NCBI GenBank assembly: GCA_036557365.1
Contig: DATBHR010000092.1
Span: 1-64,000 of the forward strand
Length of the DNA stretch: 64,000 nt
Source: DATKHR01 sp036557365
Lineage (GTDB): Bacteria > Acidobacteriota > Vicinamibacteria > Vicinamibacterales > CAVVIG01
Reading direction: 5' to 3'
Position numbers and translations under genes: made by a program. Position 1 is the first letter of the stretch. Each line of letters starts with the position of its first letter. Positions 34,205 to 43,565 of the stretch are shown here, one piece after another. A model generated the notes under the pieces. That model was given only the letters and a program-made list of their open reading frames with translations. It had not been told where the DNA came from and searched no databases.

Positions 34205-35139
34205 AGGCCATACGCGTGCACGCATTTGGCGGGGTCGACGCACTTGTCTACGAGGACGTGCCGCAGCCGGTACCGGGAGACGGTCAGGCCTTGGTTCGCG
34301 TCTCCGCGGCCGGTGTTGGTCCGTGGGATGCGTGGGTCAGGAGCGGCAGGAGCGCAATCCCGCACCCGCTACCGTTGACCCCGGGCGCGGATCTCGCCGG
34401 CACCGTGGAGCAGGTCGGCGGCAACGTTCCGTTCCGCCGGGGCGACGAGGTGTACGGCGTCACCAACGAGGCGTTCGAAGGCGCGTATGCGGAATACGCC
34501 GTTGCGACGGCAACGATGTTGGCGCGTAAGCCGCAGCGGATCGGATTCGTCGAAGCCGCGTCCGTGCCTGTCGTGGCGAGCACGGCCTGGCAGATGCTGT
34601 TCGACTACGGGGCCGTGGACTCCAGCAAACGCGTCCTGGTGCATGGTGCCGCGGGGAACGTCGGCGCCTATGCGGTCCAGATGGCGAAGGGTGTCGCCCG
34701 TGAGGTTCTTGCGACGGCGTTCCCTGAGGACATCGACTACGTCCGTGCGCTGGGCGCGGACATCGTCATCGACGTTGGGTCGACGCAGTTCGAATCGGCG
34801 GCGAGTGATGTCGATCTCGTGATCGACACGGTCGGCGGGGAGACGCAGCGTCGTTCGTTCGCAGTGCTCAAGCGCGGCGGTGTTCTCGTATCGTCGGTAG
34901 CCGCCCCGGACCAGGAGCTGGCGGCGCGTTATGGTGTTCGCGCGAAGTTCTTCCTGGTCAACGTGACGTCTGAAGGCCTCGAACGAATCGGACGGATGAT
35001 TGACGACGGGCAGCTCACGATATCCGTGGGTGAAGTGATGCCGCTGAGCCAGGCTCGCGCCGCTCATGAGATGCTTGCAGGCGCCCCGCATCGGCGCGGG
35101 AAAATTGTGCTCCGTCCAGAAGGCTCGCAGGCGAAATAG
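34201..35139 (+). CDS. NADP-dependent quinone-oxidoreductase-like MDR protein
   Basis: A 312-residue medium-chain dehydrogenase/reductase of the zinc-free quinone oxidoreductase type. N-terminal GroES-like domain: 'MKAIRVHAFGGVDALVYEDV', 'VSAAGVGPWDAWVRSG' and 'LTPGADLAGTVEQVGG'. The Rossmann domain has 'VLVHGAAGNVGAYAVQMAKG' and ends 'HRRGKIVLRP'. Zinc-ligand cysteines are absent. It overlaps the hydrolase-cupin gene by 4 nt, so both are translated from one message. The substrate is unknown; detoxification of reactive carbonyls or quinones is typical. Confidence 0.9.
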   Translation: MKAIRVHAFGGVDALVYEDVPQPVPGDGQALVRVSAAGVGPWDAWVRSGRSAIPHPLPLTPGADLAGTVEQVGGNVPFRRGDEVYGVTNEAFEGAYAEYAVATATMLARKPQRIGFVEAASVPVVASTAWQMLFDYGAVDSSKRVLVHGAAGNVGAYAVQMAKGVAREVLATAFPEDIDYVRALGADIVIDVGSTQFESAASDVDLVIDTVGGETQRRSFAVLKRGGVLVSSVAAPDQELAARYGVRAKFFLVNVTSEGLERIGRMIDDGQLTISVGEVMPLSQARAAHEMLAGAPHRRGKIVLRPEGSQAK

Positions 35140-35277
35140 TGGCGAATCGCCCACGATTTACGCCGCTTCTCGAATGAGCCAGTTGCGGAAATCGTCCAGT
35201 GCGGCGAGCCAATTTTCCTCGAAACTTTCAACACGCGCGCGTCTCCCTCAATGCCGCTTCGCAGACAGCATCGGGTC

Positions 35278-35781
35278 TCACTCTGCAGCGAGCGCAGGCC
35301 GGCCACCAACCCACTTGATGCCGATGTCCGCCGCGGAACGTAGCCGATCCGCGAGTTGTGCGCTGTGATGCTGGATGTGACGGATGTTCACGAATTGATG
35401 CTCCAGCTTCGACATGCGGTACCAACTGAAGCCGCTTTCTGCGCTATCGAGATCGAGCGCGTCCACCGCATCGTCGACGATGCTGTCGCAGAAGGACCAG
35501 TAATCGAGCACCTGCGCTTGCGTATATGGGTCCCCGTCGATGCCGTCATCCCGGCCTCGATGCTGCGCCCACGGTTGAAACGCCGCTTCGTCGCGCTGCA
35601 AATACAAATGGGTAAAGAAGAGCGTGTGGTACGCCAGCTGCCAGAACGCGTTCTTGTGATTGGCGTTCGACCACTCGTCTGCAGGACAGCGCTCGACAGC
35701 CTCGCGCAGCATCGCGAGCGACGCGTGGTATTGACTCTTGAGAACGGACCTGAACATCGCATCCGTCATGGCGCTTGACAT
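35278..35781 (-). CDS. DinB-like putative metal-dependent hydrolase
   Basis: A 167-residue four-helix-bundle protein of the DinB/YfiT superfamily. Characteristic positions are 'FWQLAYHTLFFTHLYL' (helix 2 with a metal-ligand His) and 'HQFVNIRHIQHHSAQLADR' (helix 4 with His pairs). These give the three-His site expected for a divalent metal. The start is set at 35781; an ATG 12 nt later is also possible and neither has a strong ribosome site. Family members include thiol transferases and proteins of unknown function. It is isolated between convergent and divergent neighbours. Confidence 0.82.
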   Translation of the reverse strand: MSSAMTDAMFRSVLKSQYHASLAMLREAVERCPADEWSNANHKNAFWQLAYHTLFFTHLYLQRDEAAFQPWAQHRGRDDGIDGDPYTQAQVLDYWSFCDSIVDDAVDALDLDSAESGFSWYRMSKLEHQFVNIRHIQHHSAQLADRLRSAADIGIKWVGGRPALAAE

Positions 35782-35876
35782 GCTAATCCGGCTGAGGCTC
35801 GCCCGCGCGCGCCGGGTGTCAGGCGTATACTTCCTCAACTCGAACGGTTCCCCGGGCTCATCTGCAGGAGGAACTC

Positions 35877-37124
35877 ATGGGCGCGAAACGACCTGCTCGT
35901 AGAGAATTCCTGAGAGCCGGCGCTGCATTGGCCGGCGGGTACACGCTGGGCGCCGCAGCACCGGCGCTCGGGCAGGTGCCGGCCCGGCCGCCGATGATCA
36001 GGGGCGAGAGGGAAGGCGAGATTGCCTATGGCGCTCGCTCCAAGTACGTCACGTCCGCTCGAATTCCGCACGGCGGCAGGCCCTCGCCCGACAACTTCGG
36101 CCTGACGTTTCACGTCGCGAGCCCGCTGCAGGATTCAGTCGGTGTCATCACGCCGTCCTCGCTCCACTACTTTGCGACGACGCGGGGCGCCTTTCTTCCG
36201 GATATCGATCCCAAACAGCACACGCTGATGGTCCACGGCCTGGTGGACCGTCCGCTGACGTTCACCATGGACGACTTGAAGCGCTTTCCGTCCGTGACGC
36301 GTCTGCACTTCATCGAGTGCGCGGGGAATCGTGCGTCGCGTCACGCGAAGACGGTGCAGGAAACGCACGGCATGACGAGCAACGCGGAATGGACAGGCGT
36401 GCTCCTGTCCACGCTGTTGAAGGAATGCGGTCTGAAGAGCAGCGCCAAGTGGTTCGTCGCCGAGGGCGCGGAAGAAGTCAAGGGCGCGTCGAGCATGCCG
36501 ATCGCCAAGGCGATGGACGACGCCATCGTCGCCTACGGCATGAACGGCGAGGCCGTGCGGCCGCAGAACGGATTCCCGCTGCGCCTGATGGTTCCGGGTT
36601 TCGAAGGGATCCTTCACACCAAGTGGCTGCAGCGCATCAAGCTCGTCGATCGCTACTACATGAACTACAACGATTTCGGCCACCTCGATCAGGAGGACAA
36701 AGTCGCCGCGCTCGGCTATCAGATCGGACCGAAGTCGGTCATCACGTTTCCGTCCGGCGAACAACGGCTGCCGGACAAGGGCTTCTACGAGATCAGCGGT
36801 CTGGCCTGGTCCGGCGGCGGCGCCATCAAGCAGGTGGAGGTGTCCATCGACGGCGGCAAGAAATGGAACAAGGCCGAATTCCGCGGCGCACCGCAGCGGA
36901 TGGCGCATTGCCGGTTCGCCTACCCGTGGAATTGGGATGGCAACGAGACGGAGATCATGTCGCGGTGCGTCGACGAGATTGGACAGATCCAACCGACGCG
37001 CGAGCAGATCGCCAAGTACTGGAACAAGCCCTACGATGAGACGTTCAGCGTCCCGGGGCTGGACAACAGCATCCAACCGTGGAAGATCGCCAGGGACGGG
37101 AGCGTGACCAATGGGCTCGCGTAG
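35877..37124 (+). CDS. soxC: SoxC-like sulfite dehydrogenase molybdopterin subunit
   Basis: A 415-residue molybdoenzyme of the sulfite oxidase family. The start has AGGAGG upstream. A twin-arginine signal ('ARREFLRAGAALAGGYTL') implies Tat export with the cofactor loaded. The Mo-ligand Cys is in 'RLHFIECAGNRASRHAKTV'. 'FEGILHTKWLQRIKLVDRYY' and the C-terminal Ig-like dimerisation domain ('IKQVEVSIDGGKKWNKAEF') are complete. It overlaps the next gene, which encodes a cytochrome c, by 14 bp, the soxCD order. SoxCD oxidises sulfur/sulfite-level intermediates in the periplasm. No other sox genes are in the window. Confidence 0.92.
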   Translation: MGAKRPARREFLRAGAALAGGYTLGAAAPALGQVPARPPMIRGEREGEIAYGARSKYVTSARIPHGGRPSPDNFGLTFHVASPLQDSVGVITPSSLHYFATTRGAFLPDIDPKQHTLMVHGLVDRPLTFTMDDLKRFPSVTRLHFIECAGNRASRHAKTVQETHGMTSNAEWTGVLLSTLLKECGLKSSAKWFVAEGAEEVKGASSMPIAKAMDDAIVAYGMNGEAVRPQNGFPLRLMVPGFEGILHTKWLQRIKLVDRYYMNYNDFGHLDQEDKVAALGYQIGPKSVITFPSGEQRLPDKGFYEISGLAWSGGGAIKQVEVSIDGGKKWNKAEFRGAPQRMAHCRFAYPWNWDGNETEIMSRCVDEIGQIQPTREQIAKYWNKPYDETFSVPGLDNSIQPWKIARDGSVTNGLA

Positions 37125-37677
37125 AGTGCTCCCGATCGCGTTCGTCTCGATGATGTGCGTCCCCGCGTTGGCGCAGGGGCCGACCTACGGCATCGGACGC
37201 ACGCCCACTGCCGATGAAATCCGCGCGCGTGACACGTCTATCGGTCCGACCGGCGGGGAGCTGCCGCCCGGAAAGGGAAGCGCGAAGGAAGGCGCGGTTG
37301 CCTATCGCGCGAAAGGATGCGCCGGGTGCCACGGCGCCGCAGGCATGGGCGGTTCTGCACCGATTCTGAAAAGCAGAGATCCGTCGAATCCCGACGTCTG
37401 GGCCCGGGGGCGAATCCTGCCGCTTCGCGCGCCGTTCGCGACGACGGTCTGGGACTACATCAACCGCGGGATGCCGCTCAATCGTGAAGGGACACTGACC
37501 CCGGACGAGGTCTACGGGCTGACGGCCTATCTGCTGTTCATCAACGGCGTCATCGCGGAAGACCAGGTTCTCGATCAGCAGAACCTCGCACAAGTGAAGA
37601 TGCCGCTCGGCGACAACTACGCGTCACTCCCGGACTGGAAGCCGCGGACGCAGAGGTTGAAGGGCTACCCGTACTAA
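37111..37677 (+). CDS. soxD: SoxD-like cytochrome c subunit
   Basis: A 188-residue secreted c-type cytochrome with a signal peptide (residues 1-22, 'MMCVPALAQG'). It has one heme motif, CAGCH, near residue 70. A Met ligand candidate is in 'YINRGMPLNREGTLTPDEVY', followed by 'LTAYLLFINGVI', the usual end of a cytochrome c fold in SoxD-like proteins. It overlaps soxC by 14 bp and is its expected electron acceptor. It is shorter than two-domain SoxD proteins, so it is a single-domain version. Confidence 0.85.
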   Translation: MGSRRVLPIAFVSMMCVPALAQGPTYGIGRTPTADEIRARDTSIGPTGGELPPGKGSAKEGAVAYRAKGCAGCHGAAGMGGSAPILKSRDPSNPDVWARGRILPLRAPFATTVWDYINRGMPLNREGTLTPDEVYGLTAYLLFINGVIAEDQVLDQQNLAQVKMPLGDNYASLPDWKPRTQRLKGYPY

Positions 37678-37734
37678 GTGCGGGCGCGGCGTTGAAGGGG
37701 CAACGTTCGAGGCTCTAAGGAACAGGAACCGAAG

Positions 37735-39420
37735 ATGCGACGGATTGCCAGCGCCTTCATTGCGTCGAGCCTCATTGTTCTGGCGGCGCCCGTTCATGCC
37801 ACGCGTCAGCCGGTGCACGCCCGCCACGGCATGGTCGTGGCGATGGAATCGATCGCGACCGACGTCGGCGTCTCCGTCCTGCAGAAAGGCGGCAACGCCG
37901 TCGACGCAGCGGTGGCGGTCGGATTCGCGATGGCCGTGACGCATCCCTTCGCCGGCAACATCGGCGGGGGAGGCTTCATGCTGATCCGGTTTGCGGACGG
38001 CCGGTCGACGTTCATCGACTTCCGCGAACAGGCCCCGCAGAAGGCATCCCATGACATGTACCTCGACGCGGCCGGCAAGCCGACGAAAGACAGCATCGAG
38101 GGATGGCGATCGTCCGGCGTGCCGGGGAGCGTCCGCGGCTTCGAGATGGCGCTGTCGAAGTACGGCAAGCGAACCTGGGCCGAGAGCCTCGCGCCGGCGG
38201 TGGAACTTGCCTCGAAGGGATTCCCGGTTTCGTACGCGCTCGCCGAAAGCCTGAAGGGATCGCGCAGCCTCGCCAGCTCGCCGGAATCGAAGCGGATCTT
38301 CCAGAAGAACGGCGCGTTCTTCGACGTGGGCGAGTCGCTGCGGCAGCCGGAACTCGCGCAAACGCTCGAGCGGATCCAGAAGAACGGGCCCGACGAGTTC
38401 TACACCGGCGAGACGGCGAAGCGCTTCGCCGCCGAGATGGCGTCGCACGGCGGCATCATCACGCTCGACGATCTCAAGGGCTACAAAGCCATCGAGCGGA
38501 CACCGCTCACCGGCGTGTATCACGGCTACCAGATCGTCACCGCGCCTCCCGCCAGCTCCGGCGGCATCGCGCTGCTCGAAATGCTCGGCATCCTCGATGG
38601 CACGGGTTACGAGAAGGGCGGTTTCGGATCCGCGTCGAGCATCCACTATCTCGCGGAAGCGATGCGCCTCGCGTATGCCGACCGCAACGAGTACGTCGGC
38701 GATCCCGCCTTCGTGAAGGTGCCGATCGCGGGGCTGCTCGACCCCGCGTACCACGCGAAGCTGCGCGCGTCGATCGATCCCGAGCGCGCGACGCCGAGCG
38801 ACAAGGTTCGTCCGGGCCGTCCCGCGGGCACCGAACATCTGGAGACGACGCACTACACGGTCGTCGACAGCGAAGGCAACGCGGTCGCCGTCACCTACAC
38901 GCTCAATGGGGGCTACGGCAACGGCATCACGGTGCCGGGCCTGGGCTTCCTGTTGAACAACGAGATGGACGACTTCGCGTCAAAGCCCGGTGCGCCGAAC
39001 ATGTTCGGCCTCGTGCAGGGCGAAGCGAATGCGATTCAGCCCGGCAAGCGGCCGCTCTCGTCGATGACGCCGACGATCGTCGTCAAGGACGGCAAGCTGT
39101 TCATGACTGCAGGCGCGCCCGGAGGCTCGCGCATTTCGACCGCGGTGATGCAGGTGATCCTCAACGTGATCGACTTCGGCATGAACGTCCAGGACGCGGT
39201 GGACGCGCCGCGCGTGCACCATCAATGGCTGCCGGACAAGCTCTCGCTCGAGCGCGGCATCTCGCCCGATACCGTCGCGCTGCTCAAGGCGCGCGGCTAC
39301 GACGTCGACTACGCGCCGGGCGTCGTCCTCGCCCAAGTGGCCGCGATCGTCAGCGACGGCGGGTGGTTGCAGGGTGCGTCGGATGGACGGTCGGCGGCTG
39401 GCAAGGCGGCCGGGTACTAG
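37735..39420 (+). CDS. ggt: gamma-glutamyltransferase
   Basis: A 561-residue Ntn-hydrolase precursor with a signal peptide (residues 1-22). The large-subunit part has 'GMVVAMESIATDVGVSVLQK' and 'AFAGNIGGGGFML'-like 'FAGNIGGGGFMLIRF'. The autocleavage and nucleophile threonine is in 'HLETTHYTVVDSEGNAVAVT'. The small subunit keeps 'LNNEMDDFASKPG' and 'PLSSMTPTIVVKDGK'. All catalytic features are present, so a periplasmic enzyme cleaving glutathione or other gamma-glutamyl peptides is expected. It lies 57 nt downstream of soxD in the same direction, with AAGGAACAGG near the start. Confidence 0.95.
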   Translation: MRRIASAFIASSLIVLAAPVHATRQPVHARHGMVVAMESIATDVGVSVLQKGGNAVDAAVAVGFAMAVTHPFAGNIGGGGFMLIRFADGRSTFIDFREQAPQKASHDMYLDAAGKPTKDSIEGWRSSGVPGSVRGFEMALSKYGKRTWAESLAPAVELASKGFPVSYALAESLKGSRSLASSPESKRIFQKNGAFFDVGESLRQPELAQTLERIQKNGPDEFYTGETAKRFAAEMASHGGIITLDDLKGYKAIERTPLTGVYHGYQIVTAPPASSGGIALLEMLGILDGTGYEKGGFGSASSIHYLAEAMRLAYADRNEYVGDPAFVKVPIAGLLDPAYHAKLRASIDPERATPSDKVRPGRPAGTEHLETTHYTVVDSEGNAVAVTYTLNGGYGNGITVPGLGFLLNNEMDDFASKPGAPNMFGLVQGEANAIQPGKRPLSSMTPTIVVKDGKLFMTAGAPGGSRISTAVMQVILNVIDFGMNVQDAVDAPRVHHQWLPDKLSLERGISPDTVALLKARGYDVDYAPGVVLAQVAAIVSDGGWLQGASDGRSAAGKAAGY

Positions 39421-39683
39421 CGCGCTGAGCCACCGAACGTCCCACGGAAGAGCGGTTTCGCTCGCCACAGCGCGATGGTCGGCAGCATGAAGATGGCAGC
39501 GGCTGCCGCGCCGCCCGGCCAGCCTCTCCCCCAGAGCCCCCACGCTCCGAGCGCGTAGATGGCCCAGTGAATCGGTTCGGTCGCCTTTGCCCACCATCCT
39601 GACAATGCCACGCCGAACCAGACCTCCCGATCCTCAGCGACTGGCTTCAGGAACATGTCGAACGGCAGATAGACGAACGTCAT
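39417..39683 (-). CDS. small hydrophobic membrane protein
   Basis: An 88-residue protein that overlaps the ggt stop by 4 bp on the opposite strand. It has 'MTFVYLPFDMFLKPVAEDRE' at the start, then two hydrophobic helices around 'HWAIYALGAWGLWG' and 'GGAAAAAIFMLPTIALWRA'. Similar small proteins of unknown function occur in other bacteria. The start is uncertain because the frame is open upstream to 39797, although the extra residues overlap the next gene on the other strand. Role unknown. Confidence 0.6.
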   Translation of the reverse strand: MTFVYLPFDMFLKPVAEDREVWFGVALSGWWAKATEPIHWAIYALGAWGLWGRGWPGGAAAAAIFMLPTIALWRAKPLFRGTFGGSAR

Positions 39684-39766
39684 GTAGGCGTTGGCCTCGG
39701 CGTTAGTATAGGGACTGCGGTCGCCATCGATCGGAAGCGATCTGGTGCTCGGGAGAAGAGACTGCC

Positions 39767-40330
39767 GTGAGTGCACAGCCAGCGCCTCCTCGCGCACCGT
39801 CCAGCGCAGTCAAGAGGATCGTTCTCTGGTTCGCCGCAGCGGTTGTGGTCGTGGCCGTCGTGGGCGGCGGCTACTGGGCCATCGCCTGTCCTTGTGCGGG
39901 CGTTCCCGGCTTCGTGTTGCGCGGCGAAGAGCACCGCGAACCGGTCCGGGACTGGCGCTTCGCGAATGACGTGTCGCTGTGCCAGATTCAGATCACTGCC
40001 GGGTGGCTGCCGCACTCCGTGAACTTGAACTGCATGGCCACGCCGTCAGGCGACCTCTTCCTCAGTTGCTCGGTGGGAACGCGGAAGTACTGGTGCCAGC
40101 ATGTTGGTGCCGACCATCCGGGCCGCCTGCGCCTGAACGGCATCGTCTACCCGGTCGTGTTGAGCCGCGTGACGGACCCGACGACGCTCGATGCGGCTTG
40201 GGCCGCAAGAGTCGCGAAGCTTCAGAAGCCTGAGGTGCAGGCGGTGCAGCCCCCGGGAGCCACACCGGCGCCCGGTGCGAAGCGCCCCGATAGCTGGTGG
40301 TCGTTTCGCGTCCGCTCCAGGGCCTACTAG
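39767..40330 (+). CDS. membrane-anchored hypothetical protein
   Basis: A 187-residue protein with one N-terminal transmembrane helix (residues 18-42, 'VLWFAAAVVVVAVVGGGYWA') and a periplasmic domain containing several cysteines ('CPCAGVPGF', 'SLCQIQITAGW', 'VNLNCMATPSGDLFLSC', 'KYWCQHVG'), likely disulfide-bonded. The sequence order resembles proteins annotated only as hypothetical. A GTG start at 39767 is used. It is divergent from the small membrane protein gene and followed by a convergent exporter gene. Confidence 0.72.
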   Translation: MSAQPAPPRAPSSAVKRIVLWFAAAVVVVAVVGGGYWAIACPCAGVPGFVLRGEEHREPVRDWRFANDVSLCQIQITAGWLPHSVNLNCMATPSGDLFLSCSVGTRKYWCQHVGADHPGRLRLNGIVYPVVLSRVTDPTTLDAAWAARVAKLQKPEVQAVQPPGATPAPGAKRPDSWWSFRVRSRAY

Positions 40331-40357
40331 CGACCTTTTGCAGATTCATGTCGGATT

Positions 40358-41251
40358 TCACAGCGCCCGTGCCTGCGCGTTCTCCGTTTCGGCCGGCTTG
40401 CGCGACGCGGCGAGCATCGAGGCCGACGCGTACAGCACGACGGCGACGACGAGCCAGCGAATCGTTTCGACGGGCAGCGACTTCACCACATACGCGGCGA
40501 TCAGCACGCCGGGAATTCCGCCGAGCGTCAACGCAAGTGCGACCGTTCCGTCGAAACGGCCGGCCCGGGCGAATCGAATACCGGCAGCAGGGAGCCCGCA
40601 TGCGGCGGAGCCCATCATGATCGGAAACGCCGCGCGCGGGTTCATGCCGAGCAGGCTGAACACGAGCAGGCTCGGCGCATAGCTCCCCACGCCCAGGGCG
40701 TTGCCGCCGCAGATGAAGAACGTCATGACGGCTGCGAACACGAGCGTCGGACCAGAAAACCCGATCGCATCGCCGCCGCCCGGAAGCATCTTCAGGTTCG
40801 TCATCAGCATGAACGCCGCGCCGACGAGCAGGGCGAGTCCCATGCCGATTTGGATCGGCCGCCGCGGTAATCTCGAGACGACCTGACCGCCGAACCAGCC
40901 GCCCAGCGTCCCGACGGGAACGAGCAACGCGATTGTGATCGGATCCACCGCGACGGCGACCATGAACGCGAACGCCTCGAATGCCACCGGGATGGACGAT
41001 CCGACGTTGAGCGTGCCCGGAATCATCTCGTCGCGGACCATCCCTGTCAGCTTGAAGAGGGCCGTCGTCGGCGCGTAGTTGCCGATGCCGAGCGTGTCGA
41101 AGAACAACGTGATGAAACCGACCAGCAAAAGCAGCGGCCTGGGCCGGCCGTGCGGCGGCCGTCCGTCGCGCGCAGCCCGCCACCATGTGAACGTGAACGC
41201 GAGAATGATGACCGCCAGTCCCGCGAGCAGTACATTGATCAGGTTGAGCAT
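40358..41251 (-). CDS. TauE/SafE-family sulfite/organosulfonate exporter
   Basis: A 297-residue membrane protein with eight or so transmembrane helices and two TauE/SafE repeats. Repeat 1 starts 'GFITLFFDTLGIGNYAPTTA', repeat 2 'FAAVMTFFICGGNALGVGSY' and 'GSAACGLPAAGIRF'. The ATG at 41251 is chosen, which puts the first helix 'VLLAGLAVIILAFTFTWWRA' at the N-terminus. The family exports sulfite or sulfonates, so it may serve the nearby soxCD genes, though ggt and two small genes lie between. It is divergent from the S9 peptidase. Confidence 0.9.
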   Translation of the reverse strand: MLNLINVLLAGLAVIILAFTFTWWRAARDGRPPHGRPRPLLLLVGFITLFFDTLGIGNYAPTTALFKLTGMVRDEMIPGTLNVGSSIPVAFEAFAFMVAVAVDPITIALLVPVGTLGGWFGGQVVSRLPRRPIQIGMGLALLVGAAFMLMTNLKMLPGGGDAIGFSGPTLVFAAVMTFFICGGNALGVGSYAPSLLVFSLLGMNPRAAFPIMMGSAACGLPAAGIRFARAGRFDGTVALALTLGGIPGVLIAAYVVKSLPVETIRWLVVAVVLYASASMLAASRKPAETENAQARAL

Positions 41252-41406
41252 CGCTGACACTGTTATCCCCGAGAACCCGACGTGACGTGGATTGTGACAT
41301 ACGACGATCAAAGATCGGTCTCTTTGACCTGAAGCCGTTCGGTCATCAGTAGATCCCGCAAGCGGCGGGTGGACGCGATCGCGGGGCGGACGGATAATCG
41401 TTCGCC

Positions 41407-43545
41407 ATGCAGTCACGAACCGCTGTGCTCTGTTCCGCGCTGCTGATCCTTGCCGTACCGTCCATCACGGCCGACGCGCCGCACGGCAGCCTCACGATCG
41501 ATCGCATCTCACGCATCAAGTACCCGTCGTCGCCCGCCTGGTCGCCCGATGGCACGATGGTGGCGTTCCTGTGGGACGCGTGGGGCAAGCAGGATCTCTT
41601 CGTCGCGACGCCGGGCCAGCCGCCGGTTCAGCTGACGGACTTTCCGGTCGACCCCGACATCCGGACGTCGGACATCACGGCGTTCGCGTGGCGGTCGGCC
41701 GACGAGATTCTCTTCGCGAAAGACGGCGTCCTCTGGACGGTCTCGCCGCGGACGGCGAAGCCCGCGCGAGCGTCCGGCGGCCTGTCCGACGCCGCATCGT
41801 TCGCGCTCTCGAGCGATCGCGCGCTCATCGCCTTCACGCGCGGCGGCCAGATCTGGAGCGCCTCGCTCGATCGCAAGACGCAGCGGCCTGTCACCGGGCT
41901 CGCGCCGATGACCGCCGGGGCGCCGGTCTTCTCGCGCGACGGTCACTGGATCGCGTTCACGTCGAACGGGACGGGACTGCCGGCCGATCCGGGGCTTCTT
42001 CCGTTCAACGGCGATCGCATGCGCGTGGTCGGCAACAGCAACGGCGTCGTGGCGGGCGGGGCCATCGAGCGCCGGCTCGGCGTCGCGTCGGTCGCCGGCG
42101 GCGACATCACGTGGATTCCAGTTGTCGGAAATCCGAGCGCCGTGCAGTTCGCGGCCGACGGTTCGCTCGTGTGGGCCGAAGGATCCGCCGACGGCAAGAC
42201 TCGCGAGATCAAGACGTGGACGGCCGGCGGCTCCCCGCGCGTGCTCTGGCGCGATCACGACGATCGCTGGTTCTCACCTACGGCGCGCGACTCCAAAGTG
42301 CTCGTCTCGCCCGACGGCAAGTCGGTCGCGTTCGTCAGCGATCGCAGCGGCTGGCTGCACCTCTATGTCACGCCGGTGGCCGCCACGTCGGAATCGCAGG
42401 CAAAGCAGCTGACGAGCGGCAACTGGCTGACGGGACTCGGCGCCTGGTCGCCCGACAGCACGCGCATTGCCTACCATCGCAGCGCGGCCGGCAATCAGTT
42501 CGAGCGCTTCATCGACGTAGTGGACGTCGCGTCCGGCCGCAGCGAGCCGATCGTCACGGAGCACGGCGTCAACTACGATCCGGCGTTCTCGCCCGACGGC
42601 AGCCGGCTGGTCTTCCATCGGACCGACGTCCAGAACTCGCTCGACCTCTACGTCGTCGCCGCGCGCGGCGGGCAGCGGTTCACACGTCTCAGCGACTCGA
42701 TGCCGGCCGGCCTGGACAAAGCAGATCTCACGACCCCGGTCGCGGTGTCGTTTCCGAGTCGCCTGGACAAGCAGCCCGTGCCGGCGACACTCATGGTCGG
42801 CAAGGGAATCGATCGCAGCCGCAAGAATCCGGCGCTCGTCTGGATTCACGGCTCGGGATCCGATCAAAATTTTCTCGGATGGCATCCCGGCAGCTATCGC
42901 ATGTACTACTCGCTCTGCGAGTACCTCGCGCAGCAGGGCTACGTGATCCTGACGCCCGACTACCGCGGGAGCTCGGGGTACAGCCGCGACTGGTCGACCG
43001 GCGTCTACATGGGCGTCGGCGTGAACGATACGGCGGACGTCGCGTCGGCCGCCGACTACCTGAAGACGCTCAGCTACGTCGATCCCGATCGCATCGGCGT
43101 ATTCGGTCTCAGCTACGGTGGTTTCCTGACGCTGCAGGCGATGACCGTCGATCCGACGCTGTGGCGCGCCGGCGTCGATGTGGCCGGCGTGGTGGACTGG
43201 GCGACGTACGGCTCGGGATACACGACGCCGCGTCTCGGCACGCCGGTCCAGAATCCGCAGATCTACGACGTCTCGGCGCCGATCCAGCACATGGAGAAGC
43301 TCGCGCGTCCGCTGCTCGTGCTGCACGGCACGAACGATCGGAACGTGTCCTTCGCCGACTCGCTGCGCCTCTTCGACGTGCTGATCAAGCTTGGGAAGCC
43401 GTTCGAGTCGCAGATCTATCCTGGAGAGATTCACTTCTTCCGCCGGGACATCGTGCTGCGCGACGCCTGGCGGCGCATCGAGGAATTTTTCGATCGGACG
43501 GTGAAGAACGCGCCGGCTGCGTCCGGCACCACAGCGCAGCCGTAG
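41407..43545 (+). CDS. secreted S9-family prolyl oligopeptidase
   Basis: A 712-residue peptidase with a signal peptide (residues 1-21). N-terminal beta-propeller/WD40-like TolB repeats run over residues about 30-440 ('SPDGTMVAFLWDAWGKQDLF', 'WSPDSTRIAYHR', 'FSPDGSRLVFHRTDVQ'). The C-terminal alpha/beta hydrolase has nucleophile 'GVFGLSYGGFLTLQAM', Asp in 'LHGTNDRNVSF' and His in 'YPGEIHFFRRD'. The layout is that of dipeptidyl peptidase IV/acylaminoacyl peptidases. It is a single-gene unit. Such peptidases are abundant in Acidobacteriota-like genomes and take part in extracellular or periplasmic protein breakdown. Confidence 0.94.
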   Translation: MQSRTAVLCSALLILAVPSITADAPHGSLTIDRISRIKYPSSPAWSPDGTMVAFLWDAWGKQDLFVATPGQPPVQLTDFPVDPDIRTSDITAFAWRSADEILFAKDGVLWTVSPRTAKPARASGGLSDAASFALSSDRALIAFTRGGQIWSASLDRKTQRPVTGLAPMTAGAPVFSRDGHWIAFTSNGTGLPADPGLLPFNGDRMRVVGNSNGVVAGGAIERRLGVASVAGGDITWIPVVGNPSAVQFAADGSLVWAEGSADGKTREIKTWTAGGSPRVLWRDHDDRWFSPTARDSKVLVSPDGKSVAFVSDRSGWLHLYVTPVAATSESQAKQLTSGNWLTGLGAWSPDSTRIAYHRSAAGNQFERFIDVVDVASGRSEPIVTEHGVNYDPAFSPDGSRLVFHRTDVQNSLDLYVVAARGGQRFTRLSDSMPAGLDKADLTTPVAVSFPSRLDKQPVPATLMVGKGIDRSRKNPALVWIHGSGSDQNFLGWHPGSYRMYYSLCEYLAQQGYVILTPDYRGSSGYSRDWSTGVYMGVGVNDTADVASAADYLKTLSYVDPDRIGVFGLSYGGFLTLQAMTVDPTLWRAGVDVAGVVDWATYGSGYTTPRLGTPVQNPQIYDVSAPIQHMEKLARPLLVLHGTNDRNVSFADSLRLFDVLIKLGKPFESQIYPGEIHFFRRDIVLRDAWRRIEEFFDRTVKNAPAASGTTAQP

Positions 43546-43565
43546 CGCCCGCCGATCGCCTCCCC

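Noticed and set aside
36135..37076. Minus-strand frame opposite soxC
   Set aside because: Antisense shadow of a well-supported gene with no motif or start signal.
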